Counted from the first letter of the stretch, positions 1 to 15,000 are shown. The stretch: 64,000 nt of DNA from Candidatus Omnitrophota bacterium (GCA_014728045.1 WJMH01000017.1:47674-111673); one strand, 5' to 3'. The notes: generated by a model not told the origin, from the letters alone. A program made the numbers and translations.

Positions 1-3000
1 CTCCCGTATATTCATGAAGCCACAGCGGCCGTAAGAGAAGTGCAGGAAGAGCTCACCTTCAACGAGATAATGCGCGCTCTCAGGAACGCCCAGGAGAGCG
101 GAAGGGGTGCCGCTTTAAAGACCATACCCTACAAGAACCCCTTGATAGATCCTATGAAGACATTGGGACAGACAAGGCTTTTATATAACGGCGCTTCGAT
201 ATACGCGGGAGACAAAGAGGGGACCAAGGGCCTCTGGGTATCATTCGGCCCGTGGGGTGTCACCGTCGGTGTCAAATACAAGGCGCATATAGGCAAGGGT
301 GAAGCGGCCATCTTCAGCCACATAACAAGGGGTATAACCCAGCAGGAAGAAGTGCCCATAGTTTTCCTCCCCGCCGAAAAAGGTTCCGAGGATATGTGGG
401 ACACGATAAGGATAACCGGCAAGCACCTTCTTTTCCTGATACCCATAGCGGGAGCGCCAATAGGGTCCGGCCTGGATTCACTTTATGAAGGCACCATAGT
501 GCAGGGGCAGGTGGACGAACTTATGGAAAAACTTCCCGGAGGCGCGCCTCAGCAGGACAGGAACCTGCAGGTATTTTCCGATGAGGATAATGACAAAGGT
601 TCTCTGAAGGTAGATGAGCTGGAATACTTCAGTTATCCCGGTATGAGCGCTGAAGCCGTAAAAAAAGCGGGTCTGGAACAGGTCGTGCCTTACAGGTTAT
701 GGAGTCAGCTGTCCAAGCATAAGCATCCCATGGACGTTAACGGTGACGGCGTTGTCAACGAGGATGACCTGAGGACGCCTCTTAAGGACCTCTCCGAGGA
801 AGCCCAGAAAAGAATAATCGATACCCTGGCCGTGAGCGTTATCGGACATCCCCTTCTTGCGGAGCCGGGTGAAGGCGTAGAGGTTACCGACCTTATGAAG
901 AAACAGAGGAAGAGGGTCACCGACCTCATTAACGGCAAGGACGCCGACGGCAGGGATGTGCGTCCGGCCACGGTAACGGACATACTGACGGTATTTTTTG
1001 ACAGCAAGGACTGGGAGAACGCCAGTTACGCTGTATTGCGCAGGGACGGACGCAAGACATCATACCTCATGAACAGGGTGGTGTGGAACATATTCCGCCA
1101 GAGAAAGGCCATACCGCGCTCGGCCCAGTCGGCGGACGGCACGGACAACGTGGTCATAATACCCGTTTTCAATTCAGACGGGGCCGCGCCCCATTATTAC
1201 CAGGCGATGATAGAAGAGCATTATGATGAGAACGGCGCACCCGTAGAGACTAAGATCCAGGACGGCCAGAGAGAGGGGACGGGCAACCTGATAAGGGCCA
1301 TACGTCTTTCCGGAGGCAATGTCAGGCATGTTGTCACCACGCCTGTGATACTGCCCGAAGAAGAGGAGATACCGGACAGGTTCACATATAAGAAGGTCAT
1401 TTTCGATAACGGCCAGTTCACCGGCCGGATGAGCCACATAGAGGTCCATAAAGACCTGCAGGGCAGGAGGGTTCGCACCATAGAAAGGCTCTATGCCGTG
1501 CAGCCGGACGGGGAAAGAACGCTTTCCAGGGTATACGTGACCGTAGAGGACGCCGACGGAAAGGTGATAAATTCATATGCGATAGAACCGGCTCCCGGGA
1601 AGGAAGCGGTAGTCGAGGTCCCCGAGGTGCGCGACAGTGAGGACAGGACCAAGATAATCACTTCCCTCAAGTTCCAGGGACTGATAGCGGTTATCCCCGG
1701 CGGGCAGGTACAGGCCGAAGAGATGTACGCCGGCACCATCAATATGACGCTGACCGGTGCGGATATAGCTGATGGAGCGCTCACGCGCATGCGCACTGTC
1801 GATGTCGAAAAAGCGGGAGAGATAGCCGGTTACAGTTATCCCGCCGGAAGCAAGGTTTACCTGGAGATGTCCGAGGATGGAAAACGTCTCATAAAACTGT
1901 CGATACTCGGTCCGGAGAAAGCCGAGGGCATACGAGAGTTCATAGTTTCTTTTGAATCGGCCAAAGACGGCAAACTCGATTTCGACAGGGAGAAGATGAC
2001 GGTTTCAGGTTATGACGCCTTGAGGGCAAGGGGCCTTGCTGTGGAGATAAGAGGCGAGGCGGTATTTCCATCCGGGGCACGCGAGCTGGACCAGGGTTCA
2101 CGCCTTGTGCGCATAGACAGCTATGATATCACAGGCGGCAAGAAGGTCTTCAAGCAGCAGGAGATAACCATATACAATCCCAACGGCAGGCGTAACGTCA
2201 CCTACGTTCTGAACAACGAGAACGACGAAGTGCATATCATAGACGGCGAAGAGCTGCGTGACCGCCAGGTCGGCGTGGGTAACGTGCACATCATAGCGGG
2301 CGAGAGGATCGAGTTCCGCGGCAGGGTATACCAGCGCCATGATCCGGTCGCCGGGTCCCTGAAGATAAATACCGGGGCCAAAGACCCGGAAGTGATACCG
2401 CTCCCGACGGTAAGCAGGAGGGCAAGAAGCGTATTCGCCGGATCCAGCGTGACCTATACATACGGTCCCGATGGCAAGGGGATAGTGGATATCTCATTCT
2501 ATTCGCCGATGAACCTGGAAACAGGCGAGCCGGGGTACAAGATAGCTTCTTTCAGTAACCCGGACGGGTTCCCTCAAGGAGTGGACTCCTTCGATGCCGA
2601 TACCGGCACTGTCAAGGGTTACAAGACGGTCATGATACTCCGTTCACCGGCGAAAGAAGAGGCTCCCGCCGATGCCGACAAGGACGGCGTCAGTGATGCC
2701 GAAGAAAAGCCGGCCGAAGGGCCTGAGGAAGCGCCAAAGGGACACATTGATGTTTCCGGTCAGGAGGCCATGTTCAACGCAGAGACGGTGAAGCTCAATG
2801 AGGGCAGCACCATGGATGTTTTCAGGGTATACGGCCCGGACGGCTCCTTCCTGCGCACGGTACATGAGATAGTGGATCCGGTAAGGGGCACCATTTTCTA
2901 TACGGCCGAGGAAGCCAAGCCCGGCAGGGTCTTTGTAGGTTACGAGAGGGACGGTGTCAAGTTCCCCCAGCAGGAGATTTGGTCGGGCAAAGTGGAAGCC

Positions 3001-6000
3001 AGCAGCATCGCGGGCGACAGGATAGCGACGGTGGAGAAGCGGAACGGTCTTGCGTATACGCAGTATGTTGATGACGCGGGCCTTTTAAAGCGTGCCGGGG
3101 AAGACCCCACGCTCGGAGGCCGTGTTTTCGTGGCGCCTGCGGATAACCCCGATAGTCCTATTCGGGAGATCACCGGGGTTACGATAACCCCGGGCAAGGT
3201 GGGGGATGAAACCGGAAGGACGTTGACCGAAATAGGTTATTCCGCCGACGGTAAACTGGTGTATACGAGGTATACCGATAACCTTGCTGTTCTGAGAGAA
3301 GCAGGCCTTAATGCGGGTTTATCCGGCAGGATATTCGTAGCCGGAGCTTCGGATAAAATGCGTCCGGTAAAAGAGGTCGCGCATGTAATCGTCAAGGACG
3401 GGTCAGTAGAGCCTGCGCCCGGGACAAAAGGGGAAATAACCCTCTCTTCGATGGCTTATGATAAGGGCATGGCATATATCTCTTATACGAACGATCCGGC
3501 GGCGCGCGAGGCCCTGGCCTCGATAGGACAGGAGCAGGCGGCGGGCCGCACGTTCATGGCCCCGGAAAGGGATACCGACCATCCCCTGCAGGAAATCACG
3601 GGAGTCAAGGTCACACCGGGTGCGATCACCGGTCTCGAGAACAAAGTGGTGGTCTCCAATATGGGATATCACAACGGCATGGTATACACCCGGTATGTTG
3701 ATAATGCCGCCGCTCTGCGCAAGGCGGGGCTCTCTCCGGCACTCGGCGGCAGGACCTTTGTCGCGCCGCTGACCGACAGGACCAGGGCCATACGTGAAGT
3801 CGAAGGCGCGAAAGTAGCCGACGGCAAGGTTGCCGATACCGGCAAGGTGATAGCAAGGATAGGCTACAGGCGCGATGCCGCCACCGGACAGGTTTTTGTT
3901 TACACCCTCGACCTCAGGACGAATCAGGTCTTTGTCTCCACGATCGAGAGGAAGGACCGCGCCCTTCTCAGGGTGAGCGGAGTGGATATACTCAACGGCA
4001 TGGTCAGGCCCGATCCCGCCCAGCAGGATGAGATGATGTACTACTACGATGAGGCGAGCGACCTTGTATACATGTACGATATAGGCACCGAAGAAATATT
4101 CGCCGCTTCCATGGACAGGCCCGACAGGGCAATAATGGAGGTCATGGGCCCCGAGTTCACAAAGAAGGCGGACGGCACGATCGCCATGACCGGCGAGGCC
4201 AAGGTGGTAAGAAGGATAGGATATGACGGCCGCGGCTTCGTTTACACGCAGTATACCGGTGATGTGGATGTGCTGAGGCAGGCGGGGCTTACGCCGGATA
4301 TGGCAGGCAAGGTCTCCGTCGCGCTTGAAACCAACATGAGAAGGCCGATCATGGAGGTCGGAGGAGTGAGAGTGGATGAGGGCGAAGTCCTCGACCAGGA
4401 GAGAATGACCATCCTTAAACGCATAGGGTATGACGACCTGGCAAATCCCGCGGCGGTTTACGTCAGGCAGGTGGCAAGCGGCAACACGTTCAAGTACGGC
4501 AATATCCGTCTTGATGAGAGAGGCAATTTGCTCGACCCGGTACTCCAGCACCAGGTTGACGGGGTTAAGATAAACGCCGACGGCACCGTGGATACCACCG
4601 ACGAGGTAGCCCTGGCGCGTTTTGAGATCGAAGACGGGGTGGTCAAGGCCAAAGTGCTGCTTGAGCCGGATGAAACAGGTAACCTCAGATATGAATACGA
4701 TAATGTTATTGTTCCCGGCAATGTCATAGGGCGCATAATCCGCATCGTAAAAGAGGACGGCCAAATAGAAGAAGTGAGGTATTACGGTGATACTTCCCGT
4801 ATAAGCGGCAAGACCTACAGGGACGCTTCGGGCGAGGAGGAGCTCGTGACCAGATACGCCTACAGGGGCGATCACATATATGAATTCAACGGGCTCATAG
4901 ACGCTGTCCGGAGAGACTGCTGTATGGTCTACGAGGATGACTGGACGGTGCTTGAAGTGCGCAGGGGCGTTACATACGACAGTGATACCGGTGAGGTTAC
5001 CCTGGAGGGCGAGAAGGTAAGTTTCGAGCAATTCATAGGAAGAGAGCTTAAGGACCTTATTTACACAGAGCGCGTGGACGTGGAGCAGATGACCAAAGAA
5101 CAGTTCTACTCGGCGCTGTACTGGATGGACCTGGTCCTTAACGTTCCGGCTACGGAGCGCCCGGCGCTCATAAAAAGCGCGCAGAAAATGAGGGAACTGG
5201 CCATAGAGCAGTTCGTGGGGACACAGTCCACTCCGAGGGAGGATTTTTCCGGGCACACCTTCAACCTTTCGACCAGAGAAGGAGGGGATTTCATAGGTAC
5301 CGCTCTTTACTGGGGAGGACTTCACCAGAAGGAGGATTTCGATAACGAGCAATTCCGCAAGGCGTTTGTGCAGGTGGCGAATTTACCGGGGATAGACACG
5401 TATATAAGGACCGCTTCGGAATGGAAATACTGGTCGCCCGAAAGGAAGCTTTATGTGTTCACGGACGTGGTGGGCAAGATAGCGGCCAAGGCGATCGATC
5501 CCGAGCTGGAGATAACCGGCGCCGAAAGAAGAGAGTTCATGGAAGCGCAGATAGAGGCCCAGATCAAGATCAAGCGGGGCGAACGCGTGGACGAGGTCCT
5601 GGACCAGCTGGACGAGAGGATGCGCAACTGGAGGTTCTGGTACCTTATAAAGGACCTCGCGATATATTCAAGTATCGTCTTCGCTCTGTTCATGTCGATA
5701 TCGTATCTATTGAGAAAACGCAGGCCCTGGAGGGAGAGGGAAGAAGCGCCGGAACGGGAAGCTGTACCCGTGCCCAGGGATTTCATGCCGCAGCAGGTCA
5801 TCCTTGACGGTCACGAAGAGGTTAACAAGCAGATAATGCAGCTGCGCGCCCAGATGAAGTACACGCAGATGCCTCCCGAGGAAAAAGCTCTTGTTGTCGG
5901 AACCCTAAGGGATAACGCCGAGATCCTGGAATCCGTGGAAGCCGGGGATATTCTGAAAATGTTCGAATCGGATGACTTCAAGGTATTCATTTACGACACA

Positions 6001-9000
6001 GGGGAGACTGCTTTCAAGACCGGGCAGACCACCCACATAGGTATAAGGACCGGGTCCATACACATCACCAAAGAAGAATACGAACGCCTCAAGGCTATGG
6101 CATCCTCCACGGAGGAAGCGGGGCAGTACCTCGCTGCCAGGTTCGCGCATGAACTGTACGAGGTAATGGGTCTTATGAGGTATTTCATGAACGCCACGGA
6201 AGACCCCGAGAACGACATAAGGGACTGGATAAGGGCATCGCTTCGCACAAGGGCCGGACCCGATGGGACCGAAGAGTACGAGGATTTTGCCCGCGCGAGA
6301 GACCTGGTGATGCAAGCCCTTTCCCTTCATAATGAAGCCCTTCTTCTTGAACAGTCACTTCTTCCCGACGGCAGGAACAGGGATCAGGTCGCGAAAGAAG
6401 CTGACCTGGCTATAAAATACACCGACCTGATAACCGGCGACGACAGTCTCGTTCCCGTCATAACGGATATCAATATAGCGGCCGAGATGAACAGGCCGGG
6501 CGAGTCGCCCGAGGAAGAGGGCGCTGTCTCTCAAGAGGCGGCCAGGTACGATTTCGATGCCGCGGTCGAAAGGATGAAAAAGGTCGAAAAAGGCGTCGAG
6601 GACGCTTTCTGGACGGCGCACCGCACTTTGGAGCCGGTTTACTACAAGGCCAAGGGCAGCAAGGTCGCTCCCGAAAAGCTCACGCGATGGTTCACCATAC
6701 CGGCGCTCTTGGGCGGGGGCACGCTGATAGCCAGCAACGTGACACATTTTCTGGATACCGGTCTTTTGATGGGCTGGGGATGGAGCGTCTGGGTGATAGG
6801 CACGCTGCTTGTGGGGCTGGGACTCTATTCCTCCCGCAGGCTGATAAAGGATTCGATGACAAGGAGCCAGACCAGGCTTCAAAGGCAGCAGGAGGCGATC
6901 AATATCATGGAGCCAGCGCTCAACGAGGCCATCGAGACCCTGGAGAGGCTTATGACCGAGGGCGGTGACGGTTTCTCGGCCGAGGACTGGCAGAGAATGC
7001 TCAAATTCGATACCCCGGCGCGGTTCGCGCATCCGGATGACGTGATAGCGCAGGAGACCATACGCATAAACCTTTACGATTACATGTTGTACTGCCGGGA
7101 TTGGCTGCAGTTCCTTCAGAGACCTGAGAATATGCAGGGCGATTACCTGATGTATTCGCGTTACCACACTCCGAAACACGACGTGCAGAGGAATCTGCCC
7201 ACGCTTTATCTTTCGGGTAAACATTTTACCAGTGTATACAGGGACAACAAGCATAATTCCTTCGTGGACCTTATGCCCGGCGGCCACGAACCTGTTCCGG
7301 AAGACATACCGTATAACGGTCCGAAGTTCTACAATACCACATTGGGGGTCAACCCCGTGCACCCGATGCCCCTGTCTAACCTGACCATGTTCACTTACCG
7401 CGCCATAGACAGGCTGAATTTCGTGAAAAAGTATTACAACCAGACAAAAGACCTTAACAAGGCGCTCGATGTCGATGACGTGGAAAGATCTTACAGGATG
7501 AAGGGTTTCGTTGATCAGGCCAAAGGCTACGGCGGTGTCGGACCAGGCCGTTCAAGTTACGCAAGAGGTAAGGAAAGGCACGGGTTCAGGCTGAAGGCCC
7601 TGGTGGTCTCTTTCATCACGCTGGGGGTAGCGGCTTTCATGCTGAGGGTGCTTCTCTCACGCGTTCTTCCGATACCCGAGGTCCCGGAACTGAACATTAC
7701 CCTTTCGGTATTCATAACGTTCCTTGCCGGTATGACCGGTTACATGATAAACGTCATGATCGAGAAGGTCTCACTTTTCGCCAAGAGTTTCAAGGCAAGA
7801 GCGGGCGACGAAAGCATAATCGACAGTGACCTGGGCAAATACGTGCCTTCTCTTGTTCTTTTCCAGGCTTTGGAAGACATGCTCGGCGCCGAAGTCCTCG
7901 TCTCGCGTGTCAATACGAGCCTGAGGAGGCTTACCAGGAGCGGTATGCTCACGCAGGAACAGGCAGACGACGTTATGAGTGCGGTAGTGGAGAAAAGATA
8001 TTCGGATATATCCACCCTGGTGCGTGAGGACGTGATAGAAGTGATGTCCGATGAATTTTCGGGCGCCAAGGCCAGCTGGAAGATCGTAAAGGGAGAGTTT
8101 CCGAGTACGTGGCCCATCAACAGGCTGCGTCTTGAATATCCGTTGCCGGAGATGGTCTACCTCATGAACAAGACCGACAGAAAGAAGCTCGTAAAGGTCA
8201 TTATGGAGGATGAACGCCTGAGCCGGAGGCTCACCGACGAGCAGCGGAGGGAACTTGTCAAGAACCCCGAGTGGGGAAGAGAGAGATTGACCAACGAGGA
8301 TATACTCAGGAACCTGACCCTTAGCGACGTGGAATATATGCTCGATGAATATAACGAAGAGCTCCTGGCCAAGTTCATCCTCATGGATACCACTTTCGGG
8401 CAGGATGCCGGTAACAAGCTTGTGGACATGGTAAGGAGTATCCAGCAGGCTTACCGCAGGCCGGTGGATGTTTTCACTGTAATGGACGATAACGACAGGA
8501 TGGAAGCGAAAGTGGACAAAGAGGCTTTTCGTTCAGTTTTTATCGACCTGGTACAGGAAGGGGCACTTAAGATAGACCCGGCCGCTGCCGAAAGGTTCAG
8601 CCGGGACCCGGAGGTCGATCCGGTCAGGGTGCTTGATGCCCTGGAACGGCAAGAGGAAGGTCAGGCCGCGGTCATGCTCGACCATTACGAGAAAAGGTCC
8701 GGCAACAAGGTCATACAGGGTTTTCTCGGCGGCGTGGACGAGATCTATTACGTCGTGGGCGGGGAGAACCTCGAGCTTATGCCAAAACTGGTCAAGTACG
8801 GGCTGGACCTTAAGGCCTACAGGGGAGAACTTTTCGCCGCCGGCACGCTTCAGGAATACCCTGGTTCGATCGAGGTGATCACCGGTTCAGATTACGGCGT
8901 TAACCTTGATAAGCACCAGAGGAAACTGCGCATGAAACCGCCGATGAACGCCGAAGCGGTCAAGGATATAGCACTGTACTATGAACGCAAGGGCGAGGAA

Positions 9001-12000
9001 CAGCCGGATTACATGGAACTGGTCGATGAAGAAGACCGGCTCGCCCCGATGGTGCTCAGGGCCAAAACTGCCGTCTGGGAGATGAGGCAGAGGACGATAG
9101 ATGAACAGCTGGCGGGTATTGAGGACGAGGAGGATGCCGCGCGCTGGCGGATAGAACGTTCTACCGACACCGGGCAGCTTAAAAAGGAATATATGGACAG
9201 GTTCGGCGAGATGGTCTCAGCGGCGGGTATGGATATACGCGACGCAGGAGCGCTCCTGGCCCTTCAGGAAAAAAGCAAAGAGCAAATGCTTCCTCTGATA
9301 AACAGGCAGAAAGACCAGACCGACAGCGAACTTGAGCAGGCCCGCGCCAGATACGCTTTATGGGCCTTCATGCAGGCCTACCCGATCGAAATAGACGAAG
9401 TCGGCGGGCTGGACGTCTCAAGAAAGTTCATTGAGACCGAGTTCCGCCTGCGTAATCTGCCGACGGTCATGCAGACAGAGCTCAGGCAGGTCCCGCTCAA
9501 GGCCCCCGACTGGGAAAACATAGCATATATGGACTATCTCATATGGCACTCCACCATACAGGTGGGCCAGACCATGGCAGGGTTCCTTTTCCTGGGCGGT
9601 ACAGGTAACGGTTTCCTGTGGGAGATGCTGGCCTACTCCAAACCCGTGCTCGGGGAGGACGGAAAAGTAGAGAGCAACGAACCTCTTTCGACAAGGGCTA
9701 CCCTGCAGGAACTTATGAAACCCTTAAGGGAGCGTGTACACACCGACGAGACCCGCAGGGAGGAGAGAATAAAGAGGCTGAGCTTTTCATCACGCGTACT
9801 TGAAAGGCTCAGGCTCATGGTCTCCCCGGACGTGCACATAAAGAACATATCGAGCCTTCTCAGCAGGAACTTCACCCAGTACAACGTTTCCGGCGCGTGG
9901 GATGCGATGAACCAGATCGAGGACGCCGAGCTGGGCAGCCGTCTTGCGCTTTATAATCTCAAGGCTACAAGACTTACCGGTAAATATACCCAGATACTCG
10001 AGGACCTTCTGCCCAAGACCGGTCCGGGATGGTGGGCCCAGCGCGTCAGGTGGATAACCCTCCAGGCGTTCTGGTCGATAATATCTTACGGCCCGGCTTT
10101 CTGGATGTTCTTCGGCCAATATGTCGGTATGGGGTCGGTTTGGGCGCTCATAGGCTCAAGGAATCTCATGCTGGCCTGGGGAGGACTTGGAAGTTTCATA
10201 GGCGTGGGCGTGAGTTTCGCCGGGTTCTTTGCCTTCGGAAAACTTTTTTACATGTTCGGTAAGTTCCTGTATTCGCTGCGTACGCGCGCGGGACTTGAAC
10301 GTAACGAACAGTGGCAGGTCGATCCGATGAGGACCATGGGCTGGGGCAAGTTCCAGCATATGGCACACCTTTCTTCGGGCAGTCTTGCGGGCGTGTTCAC
10401 CGGTATTACCATGGGTGTCACGGTCTTTTACCTTGTCGTTATGCTGCTTGCCGGGATGCCGGCGATAGAGAACCTCGGTGGCATAGGCACGCTTATCTTT
10501 TCATTTGCCCACATGATGAGGGGAACCATACCCGTGCTCATGGGCTGGCTTGCCACTACCATGGCCGGCGCCATAGTTTTTATTTCGCCTCCCATAGTCC
10601 AGACCATGATGGGCTGGATAACGGTAGCTACCAGAGGGCTTGAGGATGAGGAATCCACTCAGGAGGCCCTCAGGAAGAGGCTGGAGGACCCGAGGTTCCG
10701 CAAACTCAAGGGTATAGGCAGGGTGCATATCGAGGATTACAGGAGCGTTGAGGAAGTGCTTACCGTGGTCACTGATTACCGGGACGCCCTCGTAGCGACG
10801 AAGGAATACCTTGATACCGAAAGAGGCAGGGAAGATTTCGTTCAGGACCTGGCTGACGGCGGGGTAAGGATGCATTTCGCCTATGAGGTGTACAACGATC
10901 TGGGGCTTCCGCTGGAAGACCCGCAGCCCAAGGATATAGAGACTTTCCGCAACGCGCTCGGTGAGATACTTACCGAAGTCGAAGGCATCAGGGATTATAC
11001 CACCGGCGCCATATTCATCAAACCCTCCGTAGGGATAGTGGGGCTGGCCCTTCTTGCCGCTTCCGCGTTCCTGTGGATACACGGCTGGTTGCCGTACGGC
11101 TGGACCATCTTCACCGTTGGGGTATCGGTGCCGCTCATAGCGCTCAAATTCACCGATATGGTCAGCAGGATGAGCGGAAGACCCATATTGCGCGTGGGAC
11201 GCATGCCGCTTCACATGCTGGGATATTTCGTGCGCATACCGGCAATGATACATTATTACAACCACATGGTCATACCATCTTTCCAGAATATGCAGAGGTC
11301 TTTCTTTCCCGGGTACAGTAACGAGGGTTATTGGACCAGGGGGAGGACTTCGGTGGTCAAGCTGCGCATGGGTGAGAAAGCGACACTGGGCACCCGCTAC
11401 AAACAGGCGGTGACATGGAGCAGATTCCAGGGGCCCATACTGATGCTTCTTCTGATCCTTCCGTGGTTCGCCATACTCGGTCTTAATACCTATTATGACC
11501 GCGCCAAGATAAAGGACGCGAGGGAAAGAGTGGTTACCGAGATGACGATAGAGAACTACACCAACGGAGTGGTCTCTCTTACCGATGAGCAGCTCGAACG
11601 GCTTATAGAAGAAGAACGTTCCCGCCGCGGGGATATGAGAGGCTTTATGATAGCAGTTGCGGACCAGTATGAACAGTATGTGCACATCGGCCAGGAAGAC
11701 AGGGCCAAAAGGCTGTTCAACATACTTAGGGTTTACACGGATAACCTGCGCAGGACCTATGTCGAACAGGGTAAGGACAAATGGGACTATGAGTATTTTA
11801 CCCAGCACCTGCAGCAGATCTTTGCGCGCCTGGGCAGGCTGGATGTTTACTGCAGGATGTTCGGTATAAACGAGTCCGAGATCATGCCGCTCGATGAGAC
11901 GAATTCAACGGTGCGTCTGGTAAGCGGAGCTCCGGGAAGCAGCGTAAGGCGCCTTGATGACGGAACGATCGAGATCCGCGCGTCCATGGACGGGATGAAC

Positions 12001-15000
12001 GTTGTGGGAGGAAGGGGTACCGTAGAGGTCCTTATCGAGCTCACCAGGCCCATGAACATGCAGGAGATGAAAGAGCTTGCCTTCGAAGTCTTTATTCCCG
12101 AGCAATCGCGTGATGATTTCAGGGGCAGTCATCTTACCGTTAAAGCTTATGACGAGCAGGGAAACCCGCGACCGATATTCGACGAGCCCGGTTACCAGGG
12201 TGGCGCTGAATCCAAACTGTACTTCGTGCCCAGGCCGGAGAATAAAAGAGGTCGGGATATTCTTGACGGCAAAGATACCAGTGTATACAGCAGGCCTGAA
12301 ATGCCCGCGGGGATAATAATCCCCGGTCCGAGGGTATATAATCCTTCCGCCACAAAATCCTGGAAGGTTATCATCAGTAACGATCTGGTAAGACCGACTT
12401 CGGGGGTCCTGAGGATAAAGGCCCCGCGCATATTGCCGAGGGTGGACATGTCAGAGACCGTGGGTAAGGCGTTCGGCCCCAAAGTTCTGCCTAAAAAGGA
12501 ATTCGCCCGTAACGTCGGCGCCAACATACTCGGTTCTTTCCATGATGTCGGCGAATGGGAGGGTAAGCACGACGGTTATTCAACGCCGGAAGGGCGCAAG
12601 AAGCTGCGCGAGCAGCTGACCGGTCTCGCCTCCGGCGGGGCAAACCTCGTAAGGGTGCAGTCCTTCTTCGGTGACGCCCGCGCGGGTGTCCGGACCGACG
12701 ACAATGGAAGGTTCACCGGTTTTGATGACAAGGTCGCGGCGGATATCAAGGCTTTCTTCGAGGTTCTGGAAGAAGTGAGGGCTGAATACCCGAACCTCAG
12801 GGTGATGCCGACGCTTTTCAGTTTCGAACTTGCGGACAATGTCGAAAAAGAGGGCGATACGGTCGTGGGTGAGAACCCCGTGCTTCTGAAGGATGCCGTA
12901 AGCCGGTTGAGAGTGGTACGGGAGCTTGAGAATGTTCTCGGCGAATACTGGGCGCATCCGGGTATCTACGCATGGGACCTTTTCAACGAACCCGAAGGCT
13001 GTCCCGACCAGAGGATGGTCGTTTACGTGAAGAGGTATGTTCAGATGCTCGCGGAAAAGATACACGCCAGGGGCGGGAAAGTGACCGTGGGCAGTAAGAA
13101 CCAGCAGACACTCATAGAGCACTGGTCGGACGTAGCCGCTATCGACATACTGCAGTTCCATATCTACGAAAAGGGCGTGCCCGTCTTCCGCAAGGCGGCT
13201 TCTGAGATAAGCGAGACAAAACCTGTTATTATCGGTGAAGCCGGTCAGAGGGACATGGACGGAAGCGGCATGAAGATGTCGCCGCGCAACGTCAGGCTCA
13301 TACTCGACCGCGCAAGAGAGATGGGATACGGCGGCGTTATTTTCTGGAGGGACTCAGAATACGGATTTGAAAAGCCCGCTTCGATCTCGGAATGGCTTAC
13401 CGTGTTACTGCCGGGGGTAAAAGCGCCCATGCTCGTTCTGAAGACCGCTCAGGGCGTTCCCGAAGAGGCGGTTTCCGAAAAGGTGGAGGCCGTTCCGGTG
13501 GAAGAGGAAGTTATAGCGGACATACCGCCTGTTGAGAAGGTGAAAATAGGTCCCGAACCGGAAGGGTTCACCAGCGAGCCCGAAGCGTTCGGTGCGGTGG
13601 CAAGATGGGAAATGCCCACTGTCATAGAGAAAATGAGGGACGGTAAACCAGTTAAGGTTAACGCTTTCGTAAATGGTTCGATCACCGATAATATCGGCAC
13701 GGTAGAGAACGAGTTCGAGAACCTGAAGACAAAAGGCTGCGAAGCGGTAAGGGTGCATTTCGGGTTTTTACCCGCGGAGGACCGGATAAAGGATCTGGAG
13801 GCGGATCTTGTCGCGCTTTTCGATATGGCCAGGAAAACCGGTCTAAGGCTCGAGTTCGCGCTTATAGACATGGCCCTTGTGAACGAGATCCTGTCCAGGG
13901 ACAGTCTGTGGGACGCCAGAGATTACAGGAAGAGCCTGGAAGAGCTGCTTTCTCTGTTCCTCCGGGTAAGAGGCGATTACGTGGCCGAATACGCCGAAGA
14001 AGCTCCGGAGACAGCCATAGTAGCAGATGAAGCCGACCTCAGGGGTCTTACATCCGGCGGCAATAAGATCAGGCCCGACGCGAGCAGCTGGATAGTTAAC
14101 AGTAACGAGGAAGTGATCAAAAGCTTCATGGACCTTAAGAAGAAGATCGGCGAAGTCACGCTGAAAGTACGCGTGGACATAGATAATCTGCAGTGGGCCA
14201 TGGCCATAGCCGGCGGTGTTGCCGCGCCTGAGGAAGAAGGCGGGCTCAGCGATACGGTCTATGACCAGGTTCAGCTTGAGATGTATATACCCAGGGATTT
14301 CAACGCGGAGAACCTCCAGTGGCTTCTGAACAAGATAAAGCCCCTGGCCGGAAGCAGGCTGCGTTTTGTTCTTCACGCGAGAGGTAAAGTGGATCCCGAA
14401 GTCGCCGCTAGGATCAAAACCGAATTCCCGAACTGCCTGGTCGTGGCCAATGAAAGGACGAGCGAAGGGGTAATAGGCGAGGCCAGGGATCTGATATCGG
14501 TCTCTCTCGAGCCCAGGCCCGACACGGGCGCCAGAAAGAACATTTCTTGGGTTTCATCGGCTCTTGCTGCGATTTTCTACGGTATTGGTACGGCCGCGGT
14601 ATTGGCCCTGGCCGGTGACGTGCGCGTTGCCGTCCTGGCCGGATATGCCCTGGCATCCGTTGCGACGATATACGGTCTTCAGGCATTAGACCTCAAATAC
14701 GGGATTATCGCGCGGACCGCAAGAGTCCTGGGCCGCGAAGAAGGTCTTATAGAGCCCTTTGAACGGGCGCGCGCGGCAGAGGCGGGCGTCGAAGAGATAG
14801 CCTATGTAAAGGACGGGGAGCTTTACGTTGACAAGGTCGAGATGGCAAGGCGTCCCGAAGCGGTGCAGAGACTTTATTATTTCCATGAACTTCTGCATCT
14901 TAGGGGTATCTCCTCACACGCAGGGTTATATATGGTCCAGGGTACCCTGCTTCCGGTGGTCATGGCCTATAGTATTATACATCCGGTACTTTCGGCGGCC

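Noticed and set aside
40..42. GTG as the true start of giant A
   Set aside because: The frame is open to base 1 and no ribosome binding site precedes the GTG. The gene simply enters from the left edge.
3403..5352. Long minus-strand open frame (649 codons) opposite giant A
   Set aside because: It lies wholly antisense to the repeat array, has no recognisable domain or ribosome site, and arises from codon bias of the opposite strand.
10501..11808. Minus-strand open frame (435 codons) opposite the glycosyltransferase membrane region
   Set aside because: Antisense to conserved transmembrane coding sequence, with no start signal or domain.
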